Positions 34,005 through 43,346 of a stretch of DNA of 64,000 nucleotides are shown piece by piece. The position numbers and the translations under genes are program-made. Positions within the stretch are counted from its first letter, which is position 1. Each line of letters starts with the position of its first letter. The DNA comes from Ignavibacteriota bacterium (lineage in GTDB: Bacteria; Bacteroidota; Ignavibacteria; SZUA-365): positions 1 to 64,000 of the forward strand of contig JACRFB010000031.1 of assembly GCA_016218045.1 (NCBI GenBank), in the 5' to 3' direction. The notes under the pieces were generated by a model. That model did not search any database. It saw only the letters and a list, made by a program, of their open reading frames with translations, and had not been told where the DNA came from.

Positions 34005-36728
34005 TCAGCGCACCGGCTCGCCGTTCTCGTTCACGATCACAACCTTGCCCCAGTTCAGGGAACGCACGCCCGCCTCGATCTTGTCGAGATCGCCCACAAC
34101 CACGGTGATCGCCCTGTTGAAGTCGAGGTGTTTTTTGGCCGCCTGCGTCATGGTGGACGGCGTCTGCGCCGCGATTGCCGGCACAAATTTCCCGGCCTCG
34201 TCGAAGGGCAGGCCCAGCGTGACGAGCTGCGACAACTGTCCGAGCACGCCGCTGTTGCTCTCGAAATTCTGCGAGAAGCTGCGTGTGAGAATGTTCTTCG
34301 TTCCCTCGGCTTCCTCGGGTGTCACCGGGATGGGTCCGGCGATGCCCTCGATCTCCTTGCGGAATTCGACGAGCGATTCCTTTGTGAAGCGTGTGTGAAC
34401 TCCCGCCGATGCGGTCCACACGCCGTAGGCGCGCTGATTGCTCATGCCTGAACGCGCGCCGTATGTGTAGCCCTTGTCCTCGCGGAGATTCAGATTCACG
34501 CGCGACGCAAAGGTGCCGCCAAGCAGATTGTTCATGGCCAGCAGCGCGTGGTAGTCGGGTGTCGAGCGCGGGGGAGCGAGGGCGCCGATGCGGATCTGCG
34601 ACTGCGGTGCGCCGGGACGGTCGACCAGGTACACGACGTGTTCGGACGGTTCCTTCGCCGCCGGCATCACCTTCGCGGGCGCGGCGCCCTTCTTCCACGA
34701 GCCGAGCCACTTTTTCGCGAGAGCCGTCGCCTCGTCGAGCGACACGTCGCCGGTGAAGATCAACACCGCGTTGTCGGGCTTCCAGTAGGTCTGGTAATTT
34801 TTTGTCAGATTCTCGAGCTTCAGCGCGGCAAGCGAGGATTCGGTGCCTTCGTCGGGAATGCCGAGCGGATGTGTGGCGCCAAAAAGAATGCGGCTGAACA
34901 CGCGGTCGGCCACGGCGCCGGGATTGCTCTTCTGACGCTTCACGGCGTCGATCGCGAGTTTGCGCTGGCGCTCGAATTCGTCTTTCGGGAAGGCAGGATT
35001 CAGCACGATGTCGGCCATGATGTCGAAAGTCGCGTCGAGCTTTGCCTTCGTGGATGTCAGCGACACGGCGGATCCCTGCTTTCCACCCCCGACACTCACG
35101 CGCGATCCGAGGCGGGCTTGATCGTCGGCGATCTGCAGGGCGCTGCGTTTTGCCGTACCCTCGTCGAGCATGGCGGCGGTCATCGATGTCTCGCCCGCAT
35201 TGTCCGCTGTTTCGAGGAGGTTGCCGGATTTGATGAGAAGCTGCGCGTTCACGAGCGGAAGGTCGTGACGTTCGGACACGACGATTTCGAGTCCGTTCGG
35301 GAGTGTGGCGGTTTTTACGGCGGGAGGCGCGTAGGGCGCAACAGCCGCAATGGCGGGCGGGGCGCTGCGGTCGAAGTCCTTCGTGTCGGGCCGGCCCGAG
35401 GTCTCGGGCACAATCTCGATCTCGAGGCGCGGCTTGCCGGCAATCCAGGCCGTGAACGCAGCCTTCACTGCCTCGGGCGTGACGTCGCGGTAGCGCTGCA
35501 GGTCCTTGCGGAAGTAGTCGGGATCACCGACAAAAGTGTTGTAGCCGCAGAGACGGTCGCCGATGCCGCCGAAGCCGCCAAGACGTTCGAGGCCGCCGAT
35601 CATGCGGGTCTCGACACGCGCGCGCTCCTGGGCGAGGTCGTCGGCGTCGGGGCCCTTCTGTGCGAAGGCCGCAAGTTCGCGGTCCACCACCGCGCGAATC
35701 TCGTCGAGGGACTTGCCCGGCCGGGCGGTGACGGTGATCGCGAACTCGCCGCAGATTTCACTCGCGGAATTGGAGACGCTCACGTCGGATGCGAGTTCCT
35801 GGTCGCGCACGAGAGCGCGGTAGAGAATGGACGATTTGCCCGATCCGAGGGCGGCGGCGGCCATGTCGAGCGGTGCCTCCTCGGGGGCGTACATCTGCGG
35901 AACAGGGTAGCGAAGATAGAGGCGGGCCTGCGGCACACGGTCGGTGGCGTGTATACGTTTTGTTGTGGTGAAGGACGGTATGCTGACGCGCGGACGCGAC
36001 AGCGGCGGTCCGGCGGGAATCGGACCGAAGTACTTCTGCACGAGTTTTTTCGCCTCGGCCACATCGAAGTCGCCGCTGAGGGTCAGCGTGCAGTTGTTGG
36101 GCGTGTACCATGTGCGGAAGAAGTTCTTCACGTCGTCGAGTGTCGCCGCGCCGAGATCCTCGAGCGAGCCGATGACGGTGTGCGCGTACGGATGGCCCGC
36201 GGGATAAAAGTGCTCGGCCACGAGATACTGCACGGCCGAGTACGGGCTGTTGTCGCCCTGGCGCTTTTCGTTCTTCACCACGTCCTGCTGATTCTTGAAG
36301 GCCTCGTCGGTCACGGCGTCGAGTAGAAAGCCCATACGGTCGGATTCGAGCCACAAGGCGTATTCGAGCGCCTCCTTCGGGACTGTCTCGAAATAGTTCG
36401 TCCGGTCTTCGGTCGTGGATCCGTTCGCGCGGCCGCCGGCCTGGCTCACGAGCGCGAGATACTCACCCTTCACGTGTTTTGAACCCTGAAACATCATGTG
36501 CTCGAACAGATGCGCAAAGCCGGTGCGGCCCGGCGCCTCGTTCTTCGAACCGACATGGTACCAGAGGCACACGCCGACGGCGGGTATCTTTTTGTCCACA
36601 TGAAGAATCACATCGAGGCCGTTGGCCAGGGTGTACTTTTCAAAGGGGATGGTGGGGAGTTCCTGGCTGTGTGCAACAACCGTTGCGAACAGTAGGAGGG
36701 GAATGGTGCTGAGGAAACAACGTCGCAT
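34005..36728 (-). CDS. M16 family zinc metallopeptidase, exported, two-domain
   Basis: 907 residues with a signal peptide (FATVVAHSQ). The first M16 domain has the inverted zinc motif HLFEH (His73, Glu76, His77) after PGRTGFA, with the distal metal ligand likely the Glu in VVKNEKRQ. The second half is an M16-like domain without the motif, as in pitrilysin/PqqL-type single-chain enzymes. It acts in the periplasm on peptides or misfolded proteins. It converges on the pit gene across a good terminator. Confidence 0.93.
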   Translation of the reverse strand: MRRCFLSTIPLLLFATVVAHSQELPTIPFEKYTLANGLDVILHVDKKIPAVGVCLWYHVGSKNEAPGRTGFAHLFEHMMFQGSKHVKGEYLALVSQAGGRANGSTTEDRTNYFETVPKEALEYALWLESDRMGFLLDAVTDEAFKNQQDVVKNEKRQGDNSPYSAVQYLVAEHFYPAGHPYAHTVIGSLEDLGAATLDDVKNFFRTWYTPNNCTLTLSGDFDVAEAKKLVQKYFGPIPAGPPLSRPRVSIPSFTTTKRIHATDRVPQARLYLRYPVPQMYAPEEAPLDMAAAALGSGKSSILYRALVRDQELASDVSVSNSASEICGEFAITVTARPGKSLDEIRAVVDRELAAFAQKGPDADDLAQERARVETRMIGGLERLGGFGGIGDRLCGYNTFVGDPDYFRKDLQRYRDVTPEAVKAAFTAWIAGKPRLEIEIVPETSGRPDTKDFDRSAPPAIAAVAPYAPPAVKTATLPNGLEIVVSERHDLPLVNAQLLIKSGNLLETADNAGETSMTAAMLDEGTAKRSALQIADDQARLGSRVSVGGGKQGSAVSLTSTKAKLDATFDIMADIVLNPAFPKDEFERQRKLAIDAVKRQKSNPGAVADRVFSRILFGATHPLGIPDEGTESSLAALKLENLTKNYQTYWKPDNAVLIFTGDVSLDEATALAKKWLGSWKKGAAPAKVMPAAKEPSEHVVYLVDRPGAPQSQIRIGALAPPRSTPDYHALLAMNNLLGGTFASRVNLNLREDKGYTYGARSGMSNQRAYGVWTASAGVHTRFTKESLVEFRKEIEGIAGPIPVTPEEAEGTKNILTRSFSQNFESNSGVLGQLSQLVTLGLPFDEAGKFVPAIAAQTPSTMTQAAKKHLDFNRAITVVVGDLDKIEAGVRSLNWGKVVIVNENGEPVR

Positions 36729-36796
36729 GGATGCTCCGGATTGGTGCTGGTGCGAGGAGGGAACCGGAATCTAACATTCTCGCTCCGAACGGGAAA

Positions 36797-36880
36797 GAGG
36801 GAAGAGGGAAGGGGGAAGGGGGAAGGGGGAAGAGGGAAGAGGGAAGAGGGAAGGGGGAAGGGGGAGGGGGGAAGAAAAAA
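36797..36880. repeat. Twelve tandem 7-bp units, GAGGGAA/GGGGGAA
   Basis: Exactly 7-bp units: GAGGGAA x2, GGGGGAA x3, GAGGGAA x3, GGGGGAA, GGGGGAG, GGGGGAA, GAAAAAA. This strand-asymmetric purine array lies in the 339-base spacer (36729-37067) between the divergent M16 peptidase and the metzincin-like T9SS protein. It could form triplex or G-rich structures. The rest of the spacer holds a weak promoter and no gene. Confidence 0.9.
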
Positions 36881-36896
36881 CTGTACACGTATGCAG

Positions 36897-36927
36897 TTGA
36901 CTTCCGCTGGAGTCTGTAGTAGTTTTC
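36897..36927 (+). promoter_or_regulatory. Weak promoter candidate for the metzincin-like gene
   Basis: TTG at 36897-36899, 20-bp spacer, TAGTTTTC at 36920-36927, one mismatch from TAnnTTTG. It directly follows the purine array and would give a leader of about 130 bases before the ATG at 37068. Confidence 0.35.
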
Positions 36928-37067
36928 ATGTGCAATATCCCAATACGCACTTACCACGTACCCGATGCCATGAGTTACCATGGCCCCGGTGTGCGCGCAC
37001 GGACCTCATCCGCGGAGTTACTCTCTTCACTCGTGTCACTATCCATCATTTTCAAAGCGAGGCAAGT

Positions 37068-40000
37068 ATGAGACACCGGTTCCGATTCGTCCTGCTACTT
37101 CTGGCGTGTATCACCGCAGGCGCGGTGGCGCAGGACGCCATTCCGTCACCGCAGTTCGTGCCGCCCGACCGGCTCACGAACGGAGAAACCGCGTACTACC
37201 GCGACATGGCGGTTATCGAAACTTCGTGCAGCGACTGGGCCGAGGTCCGGGCGCTCTGGACCTCCTTAACGGAGAAAGGGGCCTTAATCTCCGTTATCGC
37301 GTCGCCGCAGCGCTGGCTCGGCTGGGTGCCGCCCGCGGCGCGCCCCATCGTCGGCGCCGCAACCGTTCCGACGGCCACCGGCCATGTCGGCGTGCGGAAC
37401 ATCTCGTATTCCAGTCTCGAACACCGGAAGAACAATCCGGGACCCATCCTCTCCGCTGCCTCCGACGATGACGCCGCCGAGGCGGTGGTCGAGTATCTCG
37501 ACTTCATCAAACGCACAAAAACCACGGAAGAGCTGCAGCGCATCGAAGACCGCGCGCTCGAACTCGAACATCTTGCCGGCACAATCGAACAGCCGGACTG
37601 CGTCGATGCCAAACCTGTGCCGCAGGGCGTCATCGTCAAGCGCGGCGATGCCACGCAGGGCGGACCCGCCCCCGAAATCGCGCGGCGTTCACGTCCTGTC
37701 GGACTCATCGTCCACAGCAGTTTTTTCCTCGAGAGCCAGTCGGGCTCCGGATCATGGAACTGGGACAACACGGTGTACAATCGCTACCGTTCCTTCTACC
37801 TCGACGGCTTGACGTACTGGACGGGCCTCGCGGCGAAGTACGGTCAGACGGCTTCCCACATCTGGCTCAATTACTCCCCGTCGTCGTGGGTCACCCAGAT
37901 CAACGGCGAGCCCGTCACCGTGGGCGAAAACGGCTTTGTTCCCGTGGTGGTGAACCGCCTGTACCCGCCGTCCCCCTGGGATATCATCGACGGTTCTCTA
38001 CCGCTGAGCTGGGTGGGAAACAGCGGCCTCGAACAGCGCCACGCCTGGGGCTGGTATTACAACAACAAACGCCGCGCGGCATACAGCGCCGACCAGTCCA
38101 TTTTCGGATGTATCGCGTGGAAGGGAACGCCCAATGAAGGCATATGGCCGCACGCCGTCAACGTCAACTGGGGCAACGGCGACATCGAGGGCATCTACTT
38201 CGCGATGGATGTGCGCTACTGGCAGGCCGGACTCGATCCCTACGCCGCGCCCGACAGGAACGTCGTCGCGCACGAGATCGGCCATCTCTGGGGCAGCCCC
38301 GACGAATATCGCGACGACAACTGCAGTTGGTCGTATCGCGGCGCGGCGAACATAAACTGTCAGACCGAGCGCTCGGCCTCCTCGCTGGGTCGCCCGGGAT
38401 TAAACGTGTTCGGCTTCGACGCAATGATGGTGGGCAACTTCCTGCTCGGCACAAGCAGCGTGCAGCCGGTGCATACAGGGCTGTTGAACGCGGCCAACGC
38501 GACACCGCTGCGCTGCATCACCACGCAGCCCGCCAACGGCCAGTTCACGATCAAGGCCTGCGATCTCTCGTCGTATGGCAAGGCGACACGCAGTTTCTCG
38601 AAACCCATGTGTTTCCCGCTCGAGTATGACCACTGCAACAAATTATCAGTGCCGCTCACGCGCAACATCTCGGGCGCGACCTGGTACTTCGATTATTGGG
38701 AAGTGAAACGTCAGAACGGCGCCACGACCAACATCGACTGGTACGCCAACGAGCTGCCCTCGAACGCGTACTCGTCCTCCAAAGCCAATCCCGTCACCGA
38801 CATCAAGGCGGTGTACACCAACAGTCCGCCCGACATTTTCACCGCCAATTCCACCGTGCAGGCATGGCTCGCCCCCGCATCCACATCCGCGGCCGGTTCG
38901 CTCGCGCTTGCGGTGCGCTGGCGCAGCAAGTACAACATGAATGACGCGCAGACCAAGGTCGAATGGGAGCGCAGCGCCGGAACATGGGTGGAAGTGACTC
39001 CGACGTTCGGGCCTTTCCCGGTGAATGTCAATCAGTGGACGGGTGTTCACATCACGCAGTTGCCGGGTGTAAGCGGCAACATCGCAGTGGCGGCGAACAC
39101 GCAGTACCGCTTCCGCATCGTGGGCATCTTCAACACCGTGCGCGGCACCGTGTCGAACATCGCCGAGATACGCACGCGCCCCTCGTCGCCGGCCGACACC
39201 GCCTACTGCAACGACGCGTACGAACCCAATTCGCTTGCGTCGCCGCGCATGCTGACAAGTTCCGGACCGGGCATGACGCCGTACACGATCGAAGCCGCCT
39301 GCCCGTTGAGCCCGTATCCCGCGGAGTTCACCTGGTTCGTTCCGAAGAACGATTACTACCGGCTGACGGCCATCAACCTCAGCGGAATGTCGTTCGGCGA
39401 GAAGGTGTTGCTGACGCTGAAGGTCAGTCCCGGCTCCGATTTCCGTCCGAAGTTCCGCGCGAAGCGCGCCGGAGAGGCCACGTACATCAACGCGACCTAC
39501 GCGGGCGGCGACCGCTACCGCATAGCGCTCATCAATGACGGCGAGTACATCCTCAGTGTCGAGCCCGAAATCTCGAGCTACATCAGCAATCGCTTCGTCG
39601 AACCGTCGGACGGGCATTTCGGCTTCGGCGAATACAGTCTCAGCGTCGAGCGCGTCGAGAATGTGCCGCCGCTTGTGAGCGTGTGTCCCGAGTGTATCAA
39701 GCTGCATGTGACACGTCCCTTCCCGGGCATCCTCATTTCGAAGATCCCCGGTGACGCGTTCGACAAGGGACTCGACCGCCGCACGCCGCTCCTGCAGGAC
39801 ATCCACTTCATTCCGCCTCCGGGATTCATCTTCGACGGCTGGGATCTGCCGAAGCCGGAAATTCTCGAGGACCAGTCAAAGAACCCGACCAAGATCGTGA
39901 TCGGACCGAACACGCCCGCGGGCGAGTACGAGATCGGTGCGAAATTGCGGCCGGTTCCGCAGGACCGGGCCGAACTGTCGATCATCTATCCGCAGGGCCC

Positions 40001-42164
40001 GGAAGGTCCGCTCGAAGACCGCACCACGCATCCCATCGGGACCGTCGTGAATGTGCAGGCAAATTCATCCATAAAGTACCAGTTTATCGGATGGAGCCAC
40101 GACACGGTCGCGACCACCAATCCGCTTCCCGTGACGATGTGGCGCAACAAGCGGCTCATCGCGTTGTGGCGCGAGAAGCCCTGCCAGCCCGAGCAGATGG
40201 TGCCCTGGCAGCATCGTATTTCCTTCACAAACGCGCGGCAGGGCAACGTCCTGCTCGAGTACGGCATGAACGCCACGGCCGGCGACGGGCTCGAGGCGGG
40301 CCAGATCGATCTGCCGCCGTTCCCGCCCGCGGGCACCTTCGACATCCGCTGGATCAACATTGGCGGCTCGCAGGGCAGCACCACCGATCTCCGCGCCCTG
40401 GCGCAGAGCTTCACCTATCTCGGCCGTGTGCAGACAGGCGCCGGCACGGCTCCCGTGAGCATGACCTGGGGTCTGCCGCCAGCACCGCCCAACGCAACGT
40501 TTATGCTGTATGTGCAGGGTGAAGCGACGCCGTTCGACATGCGCAGCACGACGAGCTACACCTTTGCCGCGGAAGGAACCTACCAGATACGTATCGAGGT
40601 GAAGATCCCGTCGTGTCCGCCGCGGACAAAGGATCCCGAGGTGGTGGTTGTGCCGCAGCGCAACGATCCCAAGGGTTTCCCCTGCACCGAGTTGGGCTTC
40701 CAGTTCCGCGACCGCAAGACCAACGTGCTGTATCCGCTGTACAATCCCTTCCAGTTCCTGTTCTACGAAAAGGGAACGGGCGACGAAGTGAAGCCGGTGC
40801 GTTTCAGCGAGATCTCGCAGCTTCCCGACTTGACGCTGTTCCGTCTCTGCATGGATCCGGCTCCGACCGATCCCGAGCGCGAAATCATCATCGTGAACGA
40901 CGAGCAGGATGAGGAGTCGAAAGACGAGACCATCCGCGTGAAGATCCCGATCCCGACGCCTCCGGGCACCGGCAATCCCACACGGTTCGTGCAGCAGCAC
41001 AGCCGCGAATGGGAGCTGGTCTCGCTGCCGCTCGACGTCAAAACTCCGGATACGGACGTCCTTTTCTCGGATCCGATGACACGCCTCTACGGCTTCAACA
41101 CCGCAACGCCGGGTTATGAAGCCGCCGCGGCGATGACCTTCGGCGACGGCTACTGGCTGAAGACGATGGACCCGTCCACAACCTACTATGGTTTCGAGAA
41201 GCTGCTGTTCGAATGGAATACGCTCAGCGGTATCGGTGAGACGGGCGCGAACGGATGGAATCTCATCGGCTCGCTCTCGAAACCGATGTCCGTCGCAAGC
41301 ATCACGCAGACGCCCGCGGGCAGCATGCGCTCAATTTTCGGGTACAATCCGGCAACCGGCTACGTCGTTCCCTCGAACATAGAGCCGGGCAAGGGGTATT
41401 GGGTGCGCATGGATCGCGGCGGCAAGCTGAAAATGCAGACCAGTCTCACCGGTCCGGGCGGACCGTCCGCGTACAGCAAAGCCGTGGCCTCGCTCAACGT
41501 CACCGGACGTCTTTCCGCCAGCACCGACGACGGACGCAGGCGCGATCTCGTGGTGACCAGCAGCGTGATGAACGCACAGACCCTCAACGATCTGCAGTTG
41601 CCGATGCTGCCGCCCGACGGAAACTTCGACGCGCGCACCGAATACGGCACGCTGTTCCTCTCGCCGGGCATGACGGGCATTGACCTGCGCGCCAATGGTG
41701 CTGTGACGCTTGCGTTCGAACCGTTGGTACCGGTCGCGGCGGGATACGAACTCGTCGACGACAAGGGCGCCGTGCTTGCGACATTCAACGGCACGACTCC
41801 CGCGTCAGCGACGATCCGTGTCGACGGCGTCACGCGAGTCTTCCTCAAGATCGCCATCGCCGCCGAAGGCGCCTTTGCCCTCGAGCAGAACTTCCCGAAT
41901 CCCTTCGCTCCAACGAGCGACGGTGCGACGACACTCACCGTGTCGCTTTCCCGTCCGTCCAACACACGGGTTGCCGTGTACGACATGATGGGCCGCGAAG
42001 TGCGGGTGCTGCTCGATCAGGATCTTCCGGCCGGTGTGAAACACGTGCGCTGGGACGGCAGGGACGCGAGCGGATCGTTCGCGGCGCCCGGTTCGTACCT
42101 CGTGCGTCTGCAGTCGGTTGAAGGCACGTTGACGCGCACCATGTTACTTACCAAGACACGCTAA
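37068..42164 (+). CDS. Large secreted protein with metzincin-like zinc site and T9SS sorting domain
   Basis: 1,698 residues from the ATG at 37068, which starts a clear signal peptide (LLLLACITAGAVAQ). Residues 402-412 read HEIGHLWGSPD, the metzincin pattern HExxHxxGxxD with His402, Glu403, His406 and Asp412; FDAMMVGNF about 50 residues later could supply the Met-turn. Downstream come beta-sandwich regions, one fibronectin-like (about 580-690), then phrases like FIGWSHD ... LIALWRE of InlB/bacterial-repeat type and two WxLxS-type units (REWELVSLPLD, NGWNLIGSL). The type A T9SS domain covers about 1604-1698 (LEQNFPNPFAP, VAVYDMMGREVRV). It is a probable surface or released protease. The next gene follows after 13 bases. 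Confidence 0.88.
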   Translation: MRHRFRFVLLLLACITAGAVAQDAIPSPQFVPPDRLTNGETAYYRDMAVIETSCSDWAEVRALWTSLTEKGALISVIASPQRWLGWVPPAARPIVGAATVPTATGHVGVRNISYSSLEHRKNNPGPILSAASDDDAAEAVVEYLDFIKRTKTTEELQRIEDRALELEHLAGTIEQPDCVDAKPVPQGVIVKRGDATQGGPAPEIARRSRPVGLIVHSSFFLESQSGSGSWNWDNTVYNRYRSFYLDGLTYWTGLAAKYGQTASHIWLNYSPSSWVTQINGEPVTVGENGFVPVVVNRLYPPSPWDIIDGSLPLSWVGNSGLEQRHAWGWYYNNKRRAAYSADQSIFGCIAWKGTPNEGIWPHAVNVNWGNGDIEGIYFAMDVRYWQAGLDPYAAPDRNVVAHEIGHLWGSPDEYRDDNCSWSYRGAANINCQTERSASSLGRPGLNVFGFDAMMVGNFLLGTSSVQPVHTGLLNAANATPLRCITTQPANGQFTIKACDLSSYGKATRSFSKPMCFPLEYDHCNKLSVPLTRNISGATWYFDYWEVKRQNGATTNIDWYANELPSNAYSSSKANPVTDIKAVYTNSPPDIFTANSTVQAWLAPASTSAAGSLALAVRWRSKYNMNDAQTKVEWERSAGTWVEVTPTFGPFPVNVNQWTGVHITQLPGVSGNIAVAANTQYRFRIVGIFNTVRGTVSNIAEIRTRPSSPADTAYCNDAYEPNSLASPRMLTSSGPGMTPYTIEAACPLSPYPAEFTWFVPKNDYYRLTAINLSGMSFGEKVLLTLKVSPGSDFRPKFRAKRAGEATYINATYAGGDRYRIALINDGEYILSVEPEISSYISNRFVEPSDGHFGFGEYSLSVERVENVPPLVSVCPECIKLHVTRPFPGILISKIPGDAFDKGLDRRTPLLQDIHFIPPPGFIFDGWDLPKPEILEDQSKNPTKIVIGPNTPAGEYEIGAKLRPVPQDRAELSIIYPQGPEGPLEDRTTHPIGTVVNVQANSSIKYQFIGWSHDTVATTNPLPVTMWRNKRLIALWREKPCQPEQMVPWQHRISFTNARQGNVLLEYGMNATAGDGLEAGQIDLPPFPPAGTFDIRWINIGGSQGSTTDLRALAQSFTYLGRVQTGAGTAPVSMTWGLPPAPPNATFMLYVQGEATPFDMRSTTSYTFAAEGTYQIRIEVKIPSCPPRTKDPEVVVVPQRNDPKGFPCTELGFQFRDRKTNVLYPLYNPFQFLFYEKGTGDEVKPVRFSEISQLPDLTLFRLCMDPAPTDPEREIIIVNDEQDEESKDETIRVKIPIPTPPGTGNPTRFVQQHSREWELVSLPLDVKTPDTDVLFSDPMTRLYGFNTATPGYEAAAAMTFGDGYWLKTMDPSTTYYGFEKLLFEWNTLSGIGETGANGWNLIGSLSKPMSVASITQTPAGSMRSIFGYNPATGYVVPSNIEPGKGYWVRMDRGGKLKMQTSLTGPGGPSAYSKAVASLNVTGRLSASTDDGRRRDLVVTSSVMNAQTLNDLQLPMLPPDGNFDARTEYGTLFLSPGMTGIDLRANGAVTLAFEPLVPVAAGYELVDDKGAVLATFNGTTPASATIRVDGVTRVFLKIAIAAEGAFALEQNFPNPFAPTSDGATTLTVSLSRPSNTRVAVYDMMGREVRVLLDQDLPAGVKHVRWDGRDASGSFAAPGSYLVRLQSVEGTLTRTMLLTKTR

Positions 42165-42177
42165 GGAGGACACATCC

Positions 42178-43284
42178 ATGAAACGCATCGTTTATTCCCT
42201 GCTTCTCGGCGCATGCGCGATACTGGCGACGTCCGGCCTAGCGCGTGCGCAGGAGCTGCGCGGCGCGCAGCTCGAGATCACCGTCTCGAATCTGCTCGGA
42301 CGCACCGAGGTGCTGACCCTCGGCATCCTCGAGGGCGCGACAACGGGTTTGGATCAGTCCCTGGGCGAGTCGGAGCTTCCTCCGCCTCCGCCCCAGGAGG
42401 TCTTCGACGCCCGTGTCGCAAGCACGCCCGGCAAATCCAATCTGGGCACGGGTTCGCTTCGCGACTTCCGTCCGGTCACCGCCGCGCTGCTCTATACCGA
42501 GACCTACGTTATCGCCTTTCAGGGCGGTCTCGGCGCTACGAAGGTGAAACTCGAGTGGCAGAATCCATTGCCCGGTCGAGTCACAAAGATCACCGTCGAC
42601 GGCGTGGATCTGACCAACAAATCCGAGACCGAGTTCTCCTTCCCCACGGGGCAGGTGACCGTGGTTCTTTCCTTCGACAATTCCCCGCTGTCATTCACGG
42701 CGAATCCGTCACCGCTGGTTTTCGACGCGAACAACCGCGATCCGCTGCCTGTGAAATCGCTCGAGATCATCCCCGCGGGTGACACGCGCGCACAGTGGCA
42801 GTTGACGAGTGATGTGGACTGGCTCGAGATCGAACCCGCCTCCGGCGAGGGGCGGCAAACCGTGTCCGTCGCCATCCGCACGGGGCTGCTGCCCGCGGGC
42901 GCGTACAATGGCACAATCCTCGTACGCTCCTTCGTCTATCCCGCACGGGCGGATGTACCGGTGCGCCTCAACTTCACAGTCGGGGCCGACGCGCCGCCGC
43001 TGCCCGACGGCATGTCGCTGTCGCAGAACTTTCCGAATCCGGGGAGGGGACTGACCGCCATCGAGGCGGGCATCTCGTCGCAAGTGCCGTCGTCCGAAAC
43101 ACCCACGTTTGTGATCCGCGATCTCGCGGGCCGCGACGTGCTCGATTTGAGCGCGCGGCTTCGCAGGGAGGGCGGCGCACAGACTGTCGTGTTCGACGCC
43201 TCGGCGCTTCCTGCAGGCACGTACACATACACGCTCAGGCATGGCGCGCATGAAATCTCGCGCACCATGGTCATCGTGAAATAA
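42178..43284 (+). CDS. Secreted protein with BACON-like domain and T9SS sorting domain
   Basis: 368 residues with a signal peptide ending SGLARAQ. The middle (about 175-275) has a BACON/choice-of-anchor-like beta sandwich (WQLTSDVDWLEIEPASGEG, PAGAYNGTILVRS). Residues about 281-368 form a T9SS sorting domain, slightly unusual at its start (LSQNFPNPGRG). A strong SD (AAGGAGG at 42163-42169) overlaps the end of the upstream gene, so the two are translationally linked. The product may bind the upstream protease or the surface; no catalytic motif is visible. Confidence 0.85.
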   Translation: MKRIVYSLLLGACAILATSGLARAQELRGAQLEITVSNLLGRTEVLTLGILEGATTGLDQSLGESELPPPPPQEVFDARVASTPGKSNLGTGSLRDFRPVTAALLYTETYVIAFQGGLGATKVKLEWQNPLPGRVTKITVDGVDLTNKSETEFSFPTGQVTVVLSFDNSPLSFTANPSPLVFDANNRDPLPVKSLEIIPAGDTRAQWQLTSDVDWLEIEPASGEGRQTVSVAIRTGLLPAGAYNGTILVRSFVYPARADVPVRLNFTVGADAPPLPDGMSLSQNFPNPGRGLTAIEAGISSQVPSSETPTFVIRDLAGRDVLDLSARLRREGGAQTVVFDASALPAGTYTYTLRHGAHEISRTMVIVK

Positions 43285-43295
43285 TTCCACCGGTT

Positions 43296-43323
43296 GGGAC
43301 CGGCGCATCATGGCGCCGGTCCC
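43296..43323. terminator. Terminator-like hairpin behind the BACON-domain gene
   Basis: A perfect 11-bp stem, GGGACCGGCGC (43296-43306) with GCGCCGGTCCC (43313-43323), loop ATCATG. No U-tract follows, so it may only attenuate read-through into the next gene, which starts 24 bases later. Confidence 0.5.
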
Positions 43324-43346
43324 GCCTTATTCCATGCGGTACTGAC

